From contig JAJHZJ010000009.1 of assembly GCA_023548195.1 (NCBI GenBank), positions 6,222,215-6,286,214 on the forward strand: 64,000 nucleotides of DNA, written 5' to 3'. Below, piece after piece: positions 11,630 through 22,546 of the stretch. A model generated the notes under the pieces. The model was given only the letters and a program-made list of their open reading frames with translations, did not search any database and was not told the DNA's origin. The position numbers and the translations under genes are program-made. How positions within the stretch are numbered: the stretch's first letter is position 1; the number at the start of each line of letters is the position of its first letter. Source of the DNA: Bettongia penicillata ogilbyi. Taxonomy: Eukaryota; Chordata; Mammalia; Diprotodontia; Potoroidae.

Positions 11630-11815
11630 ATTGCAATGCAGTAGACAGGGGATGCATCCCCATTTTATAAATGAGGAAACAGACTGAAAGAAGTTAAAGG
11701 GATTTGATTGTGAAACAATATATTATATCAGTGAAATCTGAACCCAAGCCTTTGAACCTAGAACTCCAAAGTCAGTGCTTACTCCACTATATTACAACTA
11801 CCACTAAACAAATGC
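11630..11815 (-). repeat. MIR-like SINE
   Basis: CATTTTATAAATGAGGAAAC, AACCCAAGCCTTTGAACC and AGTGCTTACTCCACTATATT are the reverse-complement order of a MIR core and head. Confidence 0.6.
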
Positions 11816-12019
11816 CTAAAAATAACTCTTAAGAAAGCATGCTCACACATACAATTTATATCAAACTGCTTGTCTTCTCCAGAAGAGGCAAAGGGAAGGA
11901 GAGTATGTGGAACTATTTTTTTCTACGTGTAATTGAGAAAAAACAAAGTGTTAAAAAAAAAAGAAAGCATGCCTTGGAGAAATTACTATTAAACTACATA
12001 TTTATTTAGGCATAAGAGT

Positions 12020-12260
12020 AAATGGAGGCTGACAGAGGGAGAGGCTTAAGAGTTAAGATCTATGTTCACATACTGTCTCAGACATCAGATTTGTAACCTT
12101 GGACAAATCAGTTAAAACTTTTTGAAACCTCTATCTCCTCATTTGTAAAATGGTGATTTTACAGCACCTATCACAGGGTTGTTGTGAGGACTTATGTAAA
12201 ACTCTTTGCAAAACTTAAAATGTCATACAAACGCTAGATATTTTGTTGTTATTCATTTCA
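12020..12260 (+). repeat. MIR/THER CORE-SINE
   Basis: GTAACCTTGGACAAATCA, CTCCTCATTTGTAAAATGG, GGGTTGTTGTGAGGACTTAT and ACTCTTTGCAAAACTTAAA are the plus-strand CORE-SINE series. Confidence 0.75.
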
Positions 12261-12854
12261 GAGATTCACTAACTGACTATATGTCTAATCAATGCCCAGG
12301 AAGTGACTCTTTATTCTCTCAAGTTAACAGCAGTAGAGAGTAGCAAACACCTCACCCAAATTGGAAATGCTGGGTGTAGTAGCAACTGACTGTGGTAATT
12401 CATATCTGCATTTCCAAAAGGTTATGAAGACTGTCTACTAACTTGAGGAGAGGCTGACATGTATGGAAAGGAACAGAGATAGGTTCTGCACCCTTAAAAA
12501 GGAGAAGGAAGAAAGGCAGTGATTAAAAAAATCAGATGTTTCATTTATGAAAGAATCACCAAAAAATGGAATAAGGAGTATGAGAGGATTGTGAAGAAAA
12601 ATTTCTTCAGGGGCAAAATAAGAAATCTTTCTGCAAAAAATACCAAGACCATTTCTCCAGAATATTGACTTTGGATGACAGAATACCTAATACATTATAA
12701 GCTAATTATATTCTATCAGTCATTTGCCATATGAAATCTCAAGGGAAAGGTTTTTATCTCCAATAATCTAAATCCATGGGAATAACAATTCTATAAAAAT
12801 GTTCTACTACAACAAAATCCTAAATCCTCTTAATTTTCCTTAAAAATCATGACA

Positions 12855-12955
12855 CTCATTTAGGGGTGGGAGGAAGGGAGAAATGGGGAGAAAATTTGGA
12901 ACCCAAAATTTTGTGGAAATGAACGTTGAAAACTTAAATAAATTAATTTCCACCA
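12855..12955 (+). repeat. HAL1/L1 3' terminal fragment
   Basis: AATGGGGAGAAAATTTGGAA, then CCCAAAATTTTGTGGAAATG, is the same 3' terminus seen at 23490-23560, 50710-50783 and 61720-61790. It is only about 100 bp, so it could derive from the HAL1 form or from an L1 sharing that tail. Confidence 0.6.
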
Positions 12956-13935
12956 TGACACTCCCCAACTGACAAATGGTCAAAGGATTTGAACAGGCAG
13001 TTTTCAGACAAAGAAACTGAAGCTATCTATATGGTCACATGAAAAAATGCTCTAAATCGCTATAGATTAGAGATGCCAACCAAAACAACTCTGACGTACC
13101 ACATCAAACCTATCAGATTGGCTTGATTGGCTTGATAAATGTTGGAGAAGATGTGGGAAGAGTTGGAACATTAATTCATTGTTGGTGGAGCTGTGAGCTG
13201 ATCCCACCATTCTGGAGAGCAATTTGAAACTATGTCCAAAGTGCTACAAAAATGTACATACCCAGCAACACTTCTACGCTGTATTCCAAAGACATCATAA
13301 AAATGGGAAAAGGACTCATATATGTACAAATATTTATAGCAGCTCCTTTTGTGGTGGCCAAGGACTGGAAATCAAGGGGACGCCCATCAATTGGTGAAAG
13401 GTTGAACAAGTTGTGGTATATGAATGTAATAAAATACTACTGTGGTATAAAAAATGAACAGATGTACTTCAGAAAGACCTGGAAAGATTTATATGAACTG
13501 ATGCTGAGTGAAGTGAGTAGAGCCAGGAGAACATTATACATAGTAACAGCCACAGTGTGCGAGGATGGTTTCTGGTAGACTTAGCCCTTCACAGTAATGT
13601 AAGGACCTAAAACATTCCCAAAGGACTCATGATGCAAAATGCCATTTACATCCAGAGAAAGAACAATGCAATCGGAATGCAGAATGAAGCAGACTATTTT
13701 CTCCTGTTCTGTTTTGTTTTTCTCATGGTTTCTCCCATTCTTTTAATTCTTCTATGCAACATGACTGATGTGAAAATGTGTTTAATTGGAATGTGTATGT
13801 ATAGAACCCATATAAGACTGCATGCCATCTTGGGGAGGGAAGGGAGAGGGAAAGAAAATTTGGAACTTATGGAAGTGACTGTTGAAAACTGAAAACTGAA
13901 AACAAACCAATTAATAAATTTGGGGGAAAAAAAAC
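12956..13935 (+). mobile_element. 5'-truncated L1, ORF2 C-terminus plus 3' UTR
   Basis: From GACAAATGGTCAAAGGATTT it runs through the ORF2 C-terminal coding region (an open stretch from about 13252 to 13578 carries VAKDW and a YMNVIKYY-like block) to a 3' UTR ending AACAAACCAATTAATAAATT. The L1 ORF2 C-terminal segment is clear. It is a dead copy missing endonuclease and reverse transcriptase. Confidence 0.85.
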
Positions 13936-14914
13936 ATCTGACACAATAAAATTGCCTAAACATAATACTAAATGGACTAAAAGAAATTCACCAAATACCT
14001 AAAGATTGTCTTTACTTGCATAATTATCACAGGTATATCATCAATAAAACTGATGTTCCACATCTAGAGCAAAACTGTCCCCCACTTTGGATAGTCACAC
14101 TTATCCGCTTCTAGCCCCAGAATGTTTAAAGAGATCAGTTCGATAGTTGTAAAGAGGGGTTAATCCTTTCTAAAAAGATTATTTGTTTAAGGGGAGAAGG
14201 GGGAGAAAGGGTACCTTTTGTTTTTGTCTCAGAAAGCAAACAAAAAAGTAAATGGGTTTCTCAAAACAAGTGCTTATTTTTTTTTACAGACAAATAAAAA
14301 CAGGAAGTCACAAAGTATGCTTGTATATTTTAAAGTTTAAGTTTCTTTCGACATGATAAAACAGAAGTTTATTTTACTTGAATATGCGTTCTTTATTACA
14401 AGGGATTTTCTCCCCCAATGGTAGAAAGTGGGAGAGAGAAAAAATAAATTTCAAACGAAAATTTTTAAATGAAAGCATCTAAACAGCAGTTATGCAAAGT
14501 ATTACTTCCAGGCAAATTAACTAACAAACAGTGGATGAGCATCTCAAAGGAGGAGCAACAACATAAAGGGCTCTACTCCGAGGCCTGGCAGCAAAGCCCA
14601 GACTAGCCACGTGTTAAGAGTGCTTCGGAGGCTTCAGATGTCATTTTTCCATAAATTCAGTCCCATCCAGCCTTTCCCTCAGAAGTGAACACAGGCAAGA
14701 TCTACTCTTCCCCTACTGGAACAAGGAAGATTTCTCTCTCTGAAGACATCTTAAGAATACATATGGATTATACAAACACAAAGAATATAAAGAAATGTAA
14801 AATTAGTGAAACATAAATTTACCTAAGAAATGTTTGCATCCAACCTGTATTTCAAGCTTGAAAAAGTGCTACTCGGAGGATAGTGACTTTCTTTACTCAT
14901 AAAAACTCAAAATG

Positions 14915-14985
14915 ATACAGCGTGTCCAAAAAGTCTCTTAAGTTATTAAAGTTTAAAATTGCAATAAAATGCACAATTGTCCAGA
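14915..14985 (+). repeat. Possible mariner-type MITE remnant
   Basis: ACAGCGTGTCCAAAAAGTCT is followed by a TTAAGTTATTAAAGTTTAAA centre. This resembles the terminal repeat and quasi-palindromic middle of short TcMar-type elements. The right terminal repeat is not intact. The call rests on one short match. Confidence 0.4.
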
Positions 14986-14999
14986 TGAGGTCTGACAAA

Positions 15000-15905
15000 G
15001 AGGCAGGGTATACTGGGAATATCACCTCCTTATTCCTGGAAGCTATATCCCCAAACCACGCAGATCAAGACCACATAAGCCTTTTGGATTGTCACAGTAT
15101 ACCACTAAAACTCCTAGTTCCTTTTCAGAACTGCTGTGTATCTGTGCATATTCCCTAACTTAATTTGCAGAGCTGATTTTTTCATGCAAGATTTGAAGTC
15201 TGTCCCCATTAATTTCATCTATCAGATTCAGCCCAGTGTTCTAGGCTGTCAAAATCCTTTTGCATCCTGTTCTTCCCAGCTTTTGTGTCACCTGCAAATT
15301 TAATGATAAAGAACACAAGGCCAATAGAGAACACTGGGGCACTACACTGAAGGCTTTCAATCACACTGACATCGAACCATTACTCTTTACATCCTACAAA
15401 TCCAACCAGTTCTGAATACATTTGATTGTATTATCATTTATCTGTATCTCAATCTTCTCCAAGAGAGTAATATGAATAACTTTATCAAAAACTTTGCCAG
15501 AATCTAGGTAAACTATACTATCAAAAAAGGAAATGAGGTTACTCTGGCAGGATTTTTTCTTAATAAAACCATTCTGATTCTTTGTAATCACCACTTACTC
15601 CCCTTTGTGGACATAAGCCAACTATCTCTATAATAGTCCTTTCAAGAATTGTGTCAGTAATTAAATTCAAGTTCACCCATCCATAGTTTGCAGACTTTAC
15701 TCTCTTCCTTTTCTGAAAGTTGGGGCATTTTCCTTTTTCCAATCTTGTAATGCACCTCTCTCATTTTTCATGATCTTGCAAATAACAGAGACACTGTAGC
15801 TCAGCAATCACATCTAATACGACCTGGATATAGTTCACATGGGCCCAGTGCTCTCGCTATCTCCTTACTTGTCTTGGGTACCAACTCCAAAGAAAAAGTT
15901 TTAAG
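15000..15905 (-). repeat. CR1/L3-clade LINE fragment with reverse-transcriptase remains
   Basis: On the minus strand the frame at 15394-15594 carries ITKNQNGFIKKKS, NLISFFDSIVYLD and SGKVFDKVIHITLLEKI, recognisable as the KAFDKVSH-type region of a CR1-clade reverse transcriptase. The frame at 15560-15742 covers more upstream sequence in another phase. Frameshifts and stops show it is long dead. It is oriented with RNF111 inside intron 1. Confidence 0.85.
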
Positions 15906-16105
15906 AATACAGTTTAAGTACATTAGCTCTAATATCAGAGGTCCATGTTTCAATTCCTGCCTGTGCTACTTCCTGTGTAACCCTGGGCAAGAGCTCTAAT
16001 CTTCCTAGGCCTCAGTTTTAATTCATCATTAAAATGAAGAAGTTGGAACAGATGGACTCTGAGGTCCCTTACAGCTCTAGAACAACGAGTCTATGATCCT
16101 TGATC
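15905..16105 (+). repeat. MIR/THER CORE-SINE
   Basis: GTGTAACCCTGGGCAAGAGC, CCTCAGTTTTAATTCATCA and GAGGTCCCTTACAGCTCTAG are the plus-strand CORE-SINE series. Confidence 0.75.
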
Positions 16106-16169
16106 CAGAGACTGCCAAAGTACAAAAATCCAGAATCCTGGAAAATAACATATACTTACTGTTTGAAAA

Positions 16170-16640
16170 AGTATTGAAAAAGTTTGAAAAAGAACTTCCT
16201 ATGTGCCAAGCACTATAGGGACACAAATACAACAGTTATGATAGTCCCAGGAATTCTAACAGAAGACAATCAAAGTGGTACTCTGGTGATCAGGGCCTGA
16301 GGTTTTTATTTGGAAAATTACAGGGATGGTCAGTAGAGCTATAAGGAAATATACTGACACACCCTTTCCAATCAGGATTAAAGCATTTGAATAGAAATGA
16401 AGCATATGAATTTGTTAATTTTTGGAAAAGGTGTTGACAAAATATATGAAAATAAAATACTTCTCAAAATATCAATTAAGACAAATCTTTGCTATTCAAT
16501 GAACAATTATTAAGTATCTGCTCTGTATATAAGATACTAGGTATCTCCAAAAATGAAAAAACAACAAAGCTTCAAAAAGCAAACAAGGAGTTCAGTAGTG
16601 AACAAGAGAGGTACATAAATCAATGATACCTACACAAAAT
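16170..16640 (-). repeat. Two L2-like tail fragments
   Basis: Near 16190-16245 (TTCCTATGTGCCAAGCACTA) and 16480-16610 (CAATTATTAAGTATCTGCTC) the plus strand shows reverse-complement L2 tail motifs. Both are short and diverged. The sequence between them is unassigned. Confidence 0.5.
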
Positions 16641-17027
16641 ATTAGATTATCATTTATAATAGAGAACAATATACATTCCTTGTTTTGTTCTCATGTTCAT
16701 GTTTTCGATGCTCATCAAGTTCTTAATTTTAAAAACAGCAAAAATTAAATTACAGGAAAGTTGTAATACGGTAGAAAAGCAAAAGGACAAAGAAGAGATC
16801 TCAATAAAGTATTATTAGAATAAAGTAAGAGGAAAGGGAGAGCTCACCTTCAGTTGGGAAAATTACGCAAATCTTTACGGAGAAGATGGTAGCTGTACTG
16901 GGGAAATAAAATGACTTTAACCAGCAGAGGGAGATGTGCATAAAGTATATTCCAAGCAAGCTGGATGGGACTACAATAATAAAAAGTGAGGAAAAGACAA
17001 GATTAGGGAAGAGGTATTAATCCAATT

Positions 17028-17210
17028 GGGGCAGATAGGTGGCCCAGTGGACGGAGTACCAAGTTTCAAGTCAGAAAGATTCATCTTCCCAAGTTCAAAT
17101 CTGGCCTCCAACATGTACTAACTAGAGGGGTAAACTTAGGGCAAGTCACTAAGCCCTGTTTGCTTCAGTTCCTCATCTGTAAATTGAGCTAGACATTTAT
17201 TTTCTCCTAT
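17028..17210 (+). repeat. tRNA-headed SINE
   Basis: It starts GGGGCAGATAGGTGGCCCAG, the plus-strand tRNA-like head, followed by AAGTTCAAATCTGGCCTC, GGGCAAGTCACTAAG and TTCCTCATCTGTAAATTGAG. Confidence 0.75.
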
Positions 17211-17435
17211 GTCCCAGAAACTTCTTCAAGCTATAAGTATAGTCCAGCCCTGGAATTCATAGTGGAAGTATGTTCCATTACTGCAGCCTCTCTCTCTGAT
17301 TAGACAGCTCCTCCCAGTATCTCCATTTAAGGAAAGCATGTAGGTCAGCCATGTCTTCCTTCCTCTCCAGGCTTCCAGAGTGGCTGAAATCTACCTACTT
17401 CCCTTGGGGTTTACTGGCTAGATAGATTTTTTTCT
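17211..17435. other. Unassigned segment between two SINEs
   Basis: It is pyrimidine-rich and complex, with no frame or family that I recognise. Confidence 0.3.
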
Positions 17436-17439
17436 TACC

Positions 17440-17920
17440 AAGCCTTACCCAGTTCACTCTGGCAATCACTGATTGGTCAACAAAAGGTCCCTACCCAAGC
17501 ATCACTTAAGGGTGATATTTTGATGGTTCAGAGTAAATGTAAATAGTAATTGTTTCTCCTTCAACCAGCAACCCTTAGGGTCCTCTTTTCCAGTTTGATT
17601 TTTTTTTTTTTGGACTATAGGGGCCATCCTTTGACTCTCATGCCTAATCACTAAATAGGCTTCGCCTCACTCAAATGAAAACACGAAAAACCTTAGCTTA
17701 AAGAGGCTAAGGTCTCACTCACTGTTCACCCTGGGCCATCTCCAGTTGTCCAGACCTGTATCTGGCCACTGGACCCAGATGGCTCTGGAGGAAAAAGAGA
17801 GGCTGGTGACTTTGCACAGCCCTACCTCACTTTAAATCCAATTCAACTGCAAATCATGGCATCATCCTCCTGATGTCATGGTCCTCTTTGAGAATAAAGA
17901 ACAAACCGTACAATCACTCC
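17440..17920 (+). mobile_element. Composite marsupial SINE-like repeat, second copy
   Basis: The same module order as 10082-10545: ATTGGTCAACAAAAGGTCCC, CAGAGTAAATGTAAATAGTA, CCACTGGACCCAGATGGCTC, GATGTCATGGTCCTCTTTGA. It carries an internal T-run near 17605. Unlike the first copy it is not split, so it is useful for defining the family. Confidence 0.7.
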
Positions 17921-17924
17921 AGGC

Positions 17925-18090
17925 TACCACTCTGAACTTTATCTACCATTTATTCCCCCAAGTACTACTTTCAGTCTCATTTCATACCTTCTCACAACCC
18001 CAGCCTCCTTTTACGTGTAATCTTCCCCCATCAGAATACATTCAGCACAGTGCCTGGCACACAGTAAGTGGCTAAAAATTACTGTTAACT
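17925..18090 (+). repeat. L2 3' end
   Basis: CAGCACAGTGCCTGGCACAC followed by AGTAAGTGGCTAAAAATTA is the plus-strand L2 terminus. Confidence 0.65.
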
Positions 18091-18099
18091 GACTGATAG

Positions 18100-18600
18100 G
18101 GAATAGACTAAAAAAAGATCTGGAAATGTAGGTCAAAGCTAAAATGTGGAAGGCTGGCTTAAGGAACTGTTTTGTTTTTAAATCTTATAGACAAGAGGGA
18201 ACCATTAAAGGTTTTGAGCAGTAATCTGGTGATATCTTATGAAGAAGATTGTTTTGAAAGCTATATAAAAGAATGAGGAGGGGGAAAAAATTAAAAGCCT
18301 TTGTGGCAGTTTTAGTGGCAAGGATAGGACAGATGAGAGCTATGACAGACAAGATGACAACACACTGGGTATAGGCAATGAGAAAGCAGAAAGAACAAAA
18401 TACTCTGAAAAAGAGAACCAAAACTTAAAAAATACAAATGAAAGGCCAAAGTCATGTAAAATTCAATTAATCACTAGGAAAAGGGAGTGGCATTTAACTA
18501 CAGTCTTGAAGGACAGAAAGAATTTCAGTAAGAGGAAACAGAGAAGGATTATACTGCAGGAGTGGAGCACACAGCACAGGAAAATACAAGAATGGGTGAG
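18100..18600 (-). repeat. Ancient LINE (L2-like) internal segment
   Basis: GGGAACCATTAAAGGTTTTG and AGTAATCTGGTGATATCTTA, followed by GGGAGTGGCATTTAACTACA, repeat the motif content of 6490-7215 and 55727-56325. No open frame. Confidence 0.5.
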
Positions 18601-19059
18601 AAGGCAAAATTCAGGAATAATTTTATCTCAGTTTGGCTGAAATGTAAAATCAATGAAAATGAGTAGAGACTAGTATCTGTGATTTTCCTTGGTAGAGGGA
18701 ACTCCCAGATGAGGAAACTCCCACTCACTAGCTTAGGCTGGGAAGTTCCCTGCAACTTACATTCTCAGAGTTGCATATCTAGAAAAGCCAGCTAAAGCAA
18801 TAGGAAAAAGAAATAGAAGGAATTAAGTATAGATAAATAAAAAATAAAACTATTTGTCCAGTTGTCTAGGTCCCCAAAGATCACTAAAATTAAAACAGTT
18901 AATTTTGCCAAATAGCTCATTTCTCCCCAAAATTTAAGAAAACTTACATGATATAAAATAAATTCATGAATACCATAAGCATTTCTGGCATTAACTGAAT
19001 ACAGAAAAATAGGTCAGTGAAAGTGAACAGTAAGAAGAAACAAGTGGATTCAGTTGCCC

Positions 19060-19305
19060 AGTGCTAAATAAACCCAAGAACAAATACTACATGGAGGAAG
19101 GATTCCCTATTTGACAGGAAGTGGGGGGGATGGACTAGAAAGCAGTTTAACAGAAAATAGATTTCGACCAGCATCTTATACTATGTCCCACAAAGTCTCA
19201 AGGACACATGACATAAATAATAAAAGACTACATGATTTACAAAGAAAAGGGTCATGGAGAGTAGTACCTTTTAAAATTATAGCTGGGGAAAGGGGTGAGA
19301 AGATT
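19060..19305 (+). repeat. L1 ORF2 fragment, left half
   Basis: ATAAACCCAAGAACAAATAC, CCCTATTTGACAGGAAG and TAGATTTCGACCAGCATCTT match the region of L1 ORF2 that follows the reverse transcriptase. It appears to continue at 20205-20575, interrupted by an L1 of opposite strand. Confidence 0.6.
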
Positions 19306-19365
19306 CTTTCTTTAAAAAAAAATTTTTTTTACGTAGGTAAAATATAGGTATTATATAGCTGAATT

Positions 19366-19391
19366 CCTTCTCTCTCTCTCTCTCTCTCTTC
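19366..19391. repeat. (TC)n microsatellite
   Basis: About 12 TC units at 19367-19390. It lies beside the 3' end of the minus-strand L1 and produces a meaningless Arg-Glu frame on the minus strand. Confidence 0.9.
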
Positions 19392-19559
19392 TGGAGAATA
19401 AACCCTTATAACAATTAAGAGGGGAGAAGAGAAGGAAGAGGGAAAAAAACAGTCACCAACACATGGAAAAAAATCTAATGACAAATGCAATATTCCATAC
19501 CAATGGATCCAACTGCCCAAGAGTTGGGGAAATATCTTCTCCTATCTATTCTCTGCATC

Positions 19560-20170
19560 ATCCAAGCTTAGTCTGTTAATTTCATAACATAGATATGACT
19601 GTTTTGAAATTGTTTTTTTTTTCCATTAGACTGTTATAGCTATCACGTATATTGTTTTCTGGATCTGTGTACTTTATAGTTTTCATTCATGAAAATACTG
19701 TTATGCTTCTCTGTATTTATGTCTCTCATTTTTTACAGCACAATGGTAATGCATTATATTTATGTACCACAAATTGTTCATATGTTCCCCAATCTTATGC
19801 ATATACTTTGTTTTGCTACCACAAAAAGTGCTACTAATATTTGGTGCACATGGAGTCTTTCTTTTTTGTCCATGACTTCCTTGAGGTATAACCTAACAGT
19901 GAAATTTCACTTCAAAACGGTAAAGACATTTTAGTCACTTTATATGTATATATAAAAATAATTCCAAATGACTTTCCAGAATGGTTATCAATTTATATTT
20001 CTGTGAACAAAGCTCTAAGTGTGCCCATCATCCCACAATCCTTCCAATATTGACTTTTGTCAACTTTACCAATTTTCTGGTTTTGAGGTGAACCCTCAGA
20101 GTTATTTTGATTGTATTTCTCTTAGTTATTTGGAGGCATCCTTTAACCACTTCTCTATTAGAAAGAAAAG
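19560..20170 (-). mobile_element. Old 5'-truncated L1 3' end
   Basis: The plus strand reads CACAATGGTAATGCATTATA, CAAATTGTTCATATGTTCCC, TTTGCTACCACAAAAAGTGC and CCAGAATGGTTATCAATTTA, the reverse complement of the L1 ORF2 C-terminus. It lies between two plus-strand halves of another L1 (19060-19305 and 20205-20575). Confidence 0.65.
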
Positions 20171-20204
20171 GGAAAATTGTTAACCAAACAAGGGAAAGAT
20201 CAGA

Positions 20205-20575
20205 AATACATGGCAGCAATTTTTCAATTCCGACTATAAATTTTGTAAAAACATTTGCACAAAATTAATGCAGTTACAAAGTACAAAAACTGCCAAATGG
20301 GAAACAATAAAAACTTGTATCTACCTAGTATCTCTGACATATCCAAAATATATAAGGAACAGAGAACTAATTCAAATATTTAAGACCAAGAGCTATTCTC
20401 CAAGAGATAAGTGATCAAAGGATATGAACAGTTTTCAAATGCAAACTATCAACAATCCAATGAAAGACTACATTAAATCACTAATGAGAAAAAAAAGTAA
20501 TTGCAAAGCAACTCTGTGGTTGCATCTCACAGTTGACAATTTGGCAGCACTACATTTACACAGAAATAGTCAATG
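20205..20575 (+). repeat. L1 ORF2 fragment, right half
   Basis: ACATTTGCACAAAATTAATG, CTGACATATCCAAAATATAT, GTGATCAAAGGATATGAACA and TTAAATCACTAATGAGAAAA are consecutive L1 ORF2 motifs. It follows on from 19060-19305 in element coordinates. Confidence 0.65.
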
Positions 20576-20658
20576 CATTGGAGGAGCTGCAGGAAGCCGT
20601 ATGTAATCTGGACCCAAGAAAGAAAAATGTCCCTACTTTTCCTTGAAGTGATGGAGAG

Positions 20659-20690
20659 GGGGCGGAGTCAAGATGGCGGAGTAGAAAGAC
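20659..20690 (+). promoter_or_regulatory. HAL1 copy A 5' terminus with YY1-like site
   Basis: TCAAGATGGCGGAGTAG, 10 bases from the element's first base, contains an intact YY1-type core (CAAGATGGCGG). YY1 sites at this position position transcription starts in primate L1. The same role here is inference. Confidence 0.55.
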
Positions 20691-21099
20691 GCATGTTTAC
20701 AAGCTCCAAACCCACAGCCCATAGAATTAATGTAAAAAGGGATCCCCATAAGTTCTGGATCTCTGCAAGGTGTGCAGAAACAGTGGAAGAGATTTCCATT
20801 CCAGAGAGCCGTCCCCAGGGTCCATCGCGCCCCAGAAAGCGGACCCCACCCCAGCGCTGCTCTGGCCGCGGCCCCAGAGAAGCTGATCCGAGCAGGCTTC
20901 AGGGACGGAGGCTCTGGCAGCCGGGAAGGTCCCTCCACCCACAGAAGCTACAGGTCAGTGAGAGAGACGGCTGGGCTGGACGAGAGGGGGAGCTGAGTGT
21001 CTCCGTGACTCGGGCCGCCTCGGGAGGAAGCAGCGGCAATGGTGGAGGCAGCAGCTGCTACGGCGCCCGGGACTCCCCCAGCAACAGGCAGGATCTTCA

Positions 21100-21312
21100 T
21101 TACTGAAAGTCTCTGCATAAACCCCCTGAGGGAGCTGAGCCTGGGAGGTGGCCCTGCCCCACCTGCTCCATTACTGAAGGTCTCTGCATAAAGCCACTGA
21201 GGGAACTGAGTCTGGGAGGTAGCCCCGCCCCCACCCGTTCCGTTACTGAAGGTCTCTGAAGAAAGCCCCTGAGGGAGCTGAGCCTGGGAGGTGGCCCTGC
21301 CCCCAACCCAGC
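21100..21312 (+). repeat. Three tandem ~71-bp units in the HAL1 copy A 5' UTR
   Basis: Units start at 21100, 21171 and 21243 with TTACTGAARGTCTCTG. Each continues with a CATAAA/GAAGAAA segment, CCTGAGGGARCTGAG, CTGGGAGGT and a CCCTGCCCC-type end. Copy B carries the same three units. Confidence 0.9.
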
Positions 21313-21447
21313 ACCTGAACTAAAGTTCACATTGATTACAGCCGCTTGTCGCAGAAAGCCCATTTGAATCTCAGACCCAAGCACTAGCTGGGCGGATCTA
21401 GGCGGGGCTGGACAGGAATCTCAGAAGTCAAGTAACTGGCTGGGAAA

Positions 21448-22546
21448 ATGCCTAGAAAAGGGAAGAAAAATAAGACTATAGAGAGTTTTTTCCAACAAAT
21501 GCAAATGATCCCGACTTTCAGATCTGATGACGAGGACATATTCTTGCCATCAGGGAAAGACGTGGAGGGCGGGGCCTCTGCATCCCAGACATCCCAGGGG
21601 GATGTCGGGTGGGCTCAGGCCTTGGAAGAGCTCAAAAAGGATTTTGAAAAGCAAGTTAGACAGGTGGAGGAAAAACTGGGAAGAGAAATGAGAGAGATGC
21701 AAGAAAAGCATGAAAAACGGGTCAATACCCTGCTAAAGGAGACCCAAAAAAATGCTGAAGAAAATAACACCTTGAAAAATAGGCTCACTCAATTGGCAAA
21801 AGAGGTTCAAAAAGCCAATGAGGAGAAGAATGCTTTCAAAAGCAGAATTAGCCAAATGGAAAAAGAGGTTCAAAAGCTCACTGAAGATAATAGTTCTCTC
21901 AAAATTAGAATGGAACAGGAGTCTAATGACTTTACGAGAAACCAAGAAATCACCAAACAAAACCAAAAGAATGAAAAAAATGGAAGAGAATGTGAAATAT
22001 CTCATGGGAAAAACAACTGACCTGGAAAATAGATCCAGGAGAGACAATTTAAAAATTATGGGACTACCTGAAAGTCATGATCAAAAAAAGAGCCTAGACA
22101 TCATCTTCCATGAAATTATCAAGGAGAACTGCCCTGATATTCTAGAACCAGAGGGAAAAATAAGTATTGAAAGAATCCATCGATCACCACCTGAAAGAGA
22201 TCCAAAAAGAGAAACTCCTAGGAACATTGTGGCCAAATTCCTGAACTCCCAGCTCAAGGAGAAAATCTTACAAGCAGCTAGAAAGAAACAATTCCAGTAT
22301 TGTGGAAATAAAATCAGGATAACTCAAGATCTAGCAGCTTCTACATTAAGGGATCGAAGGGCGTGGAATAGGATATTCCAGAAGGCAAAGGAACTAGGAC
22401 TCAAACCAAGAATCACCTACCCAGCTAAACTGAATATAATACTTCAGGGGAAAATATGGTCTTTCAATGAAACAGAGGACTTTCAATCATTCTTGATGAA
22501 AAGACCAGAGCTGAAAAGAAAATCTGACTTTCAAACACAAGAATGA
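21448..22546 (+). pseudogene. HAL1 copy A ORF1, one +1 frameshift
   Basis: Begins MPRKGKKNKTIESFFQ at 21448. It encodes an L1 ORF1-type RNA-binding chaperone: a long coiled coil (about residues 50-165, heptads rich in Glu/Lys/Leu), an RRM-like part opening NLKIMGLPESHD, and a C-terminal domain with LGLKPRITYPAKL. A run of seven A at 21974-21980 (six in copy B) shifts the frame, so translation from the ATG stops at 22020 after 190 residues. The remaining frame is open to the normal stop at 22546. Relative to copy B it lacks two codons and has two extra, all in frame. The full-length product would be about 365 residues, normal for L1 ORF1. ORF1p trimerises and coats element RNA in the cytoplasm. 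No longer functional as it stands. Confidence 0.9.

Noticed and set aside
19560..20575. Twin-primed inversion of one L1
   Set aside because: The plus-strand piece is continuous with 19060-19305 on the other side and overlaps the minus-strand piece by about 100 bp in element coordinates, so a nested insertion explains it better.
20573..21106. Plus-strand 177-codon frame at the start of HAL1 copy A treated as a gene
   Set aside because: It begins in flanking DNA outside the element and is only partly shared with copy B. It is reported as an observation, not as a gene.
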